Shown here piece after piece: positions 5,466-5,692 of a stretch of 5,692 nt of DNA. The position numbers were made by a program, and so were the translations under genes. Under the pieces are notes generated by a model. That model made no database searches, was not told the origin of the DNA, and saw only the letters and a list, made by a program, of their open reading frames with translations. The DNA is from Paracoccaceae bacterium. GTDB lineage: Bacteria; Pseudomonadota; Alphaproteobacteria; Rhodobacterales; Rhodobacteraceae. Every line of letters starts with the position of its first letter. Position 1 is the first letter of the stretch. The DNA lies in contig SKWJ01000054.1 in NCBI GenBank assembly GCA_007128995.1, forward strand, positions 1-5,692, read 5' to 3'.

Positions 5466-5692
5466 TGGTGTCGTCCCCTTGTTCTGCACCGGCTTTTTGC
5501 CGGGCCGCCTCTGTCTGTCCGTCCTGAAGCTCTCTGGCCGAGCGCATCATCGTCTTTACGCCCGCAGCAAACCCCAGCAATGTCATCACCACGAGGAACA
5601 GAGGCAATGTCCCGAAAAGCACATCTAACCCGTATCCCATCGCCGCCCCGATGCCTAAGCCCGACACCAGTTCGATCACCATACGCCAACCC
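5455..5692 (-). CDS. atpI: ATP synthase assembly protein AtpI, 5' end missing
   Basis: The frame is open to the right edge. An ATG at 5682 exists, but the frame continues upstream as GWR before MVIEL, and AtpI of this group normally has 20-40 more N-terminal residues before WRMVIEL, so the true start is probably outside the window. Counting from that internal Met, residues 2-19 and 26-45 are two membrane helices rich in glycine ([13 protein letters not shown] and [15 protein letters not shown]), joined by LFGTLP. A charged cytoplasmic tail follows ([11 protein letters not shown] to the end). AtpI is a small inner-membrane protein at the head of F0 operons that helps assemble the c-ring; some members have been linked to magnesium handling. 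It is not a subunit of the finished enzyme. Its TGA overlaps atpB by 11 nt. The operon promoter must lie to the right of the window. Confidence 0.9.
   Translation of the reverse strand, partial: GWRMVIELVSGLGIGAAMGYGLDVLFGTLPLFLVVMTLLGFAAGVKTMMRSARELQDGQTEAARQKAGAEQGDDTSGR
5475..5480 (-). promoter_or_regulatory. Ribosome binding site setting the atpB start
   Basis: AAGGGG on the minus strand lies 9 nt before GTG 5465, inside the end of atpI. The in-frame GTG at 5489 has only an A-rich, G-poor leader. This and the family N-terminus favour the shorter product. Confidence 0.55.

Overview
The window looks like a chromosomal segment of an alphaproteobacterium in the Rhodobacterales (roseobacter/Paracoccus type). 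The evidence is the split F0 ATP synthase operon atpI-atpB-atpE-atpF'-atpF with two different b-type subunits and no F1 genes following. A GntR/FadR regulator of the kind common in that order and moderately high GC coding sequence agree with this. The genus cannot be set from the sequence alone.

Layout, left to right. Positions 2-394 (minus) hold the 5' part of a major facilitator superfamily transporter gene. About 90 residues are recognisable; then its membrane-protein character stops abruptly near 125-95, so it is probably truncated or rearranged. Divergent from it, 510-1379 (plus) encodes an AraC-type DNA-binding domain fused to an O6-alkylguanine-DNA alkyltransferase, i.e. an Ada-like protein lacking the N-terminal phosphotriester domain. 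Next, 1447-2094 (plus) encodes an OmpA-family outer-membrane lipoprotein with its own likely promoter and a clear terminator. Then 2235-3002 (plus) encodes a FadR-subfamily GntR regulator with a possible autoregulatory operator.

After about 230 bp with no convincing gene, holding hairpins including a strong minus-strand terminator, the rest (3272-5692, minus) is the F0 operon. It is read from the right edge as atpI (5' end cut off), atpB (a), atpE (c), atpF' (b') and atpF (b), ending at the terminator at 3158-3184. AtpI assists c-ring assembly, a and c form the proton path and rotor, and the b/b' pair forms the peripheral stalk to F1. A GC-rich hairpin just after atpE may help raise c-subunit expression over its neighbours.

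I see no mobile element, CRISPR array, RNA gene or defence system, and no convincing undescribed system. The points most worth checking are the broken transporter, an Asn-to-Ala change next to the essential arginine of subunit a, the Ada variant without its sensor domain, and the candidate FadR operator.
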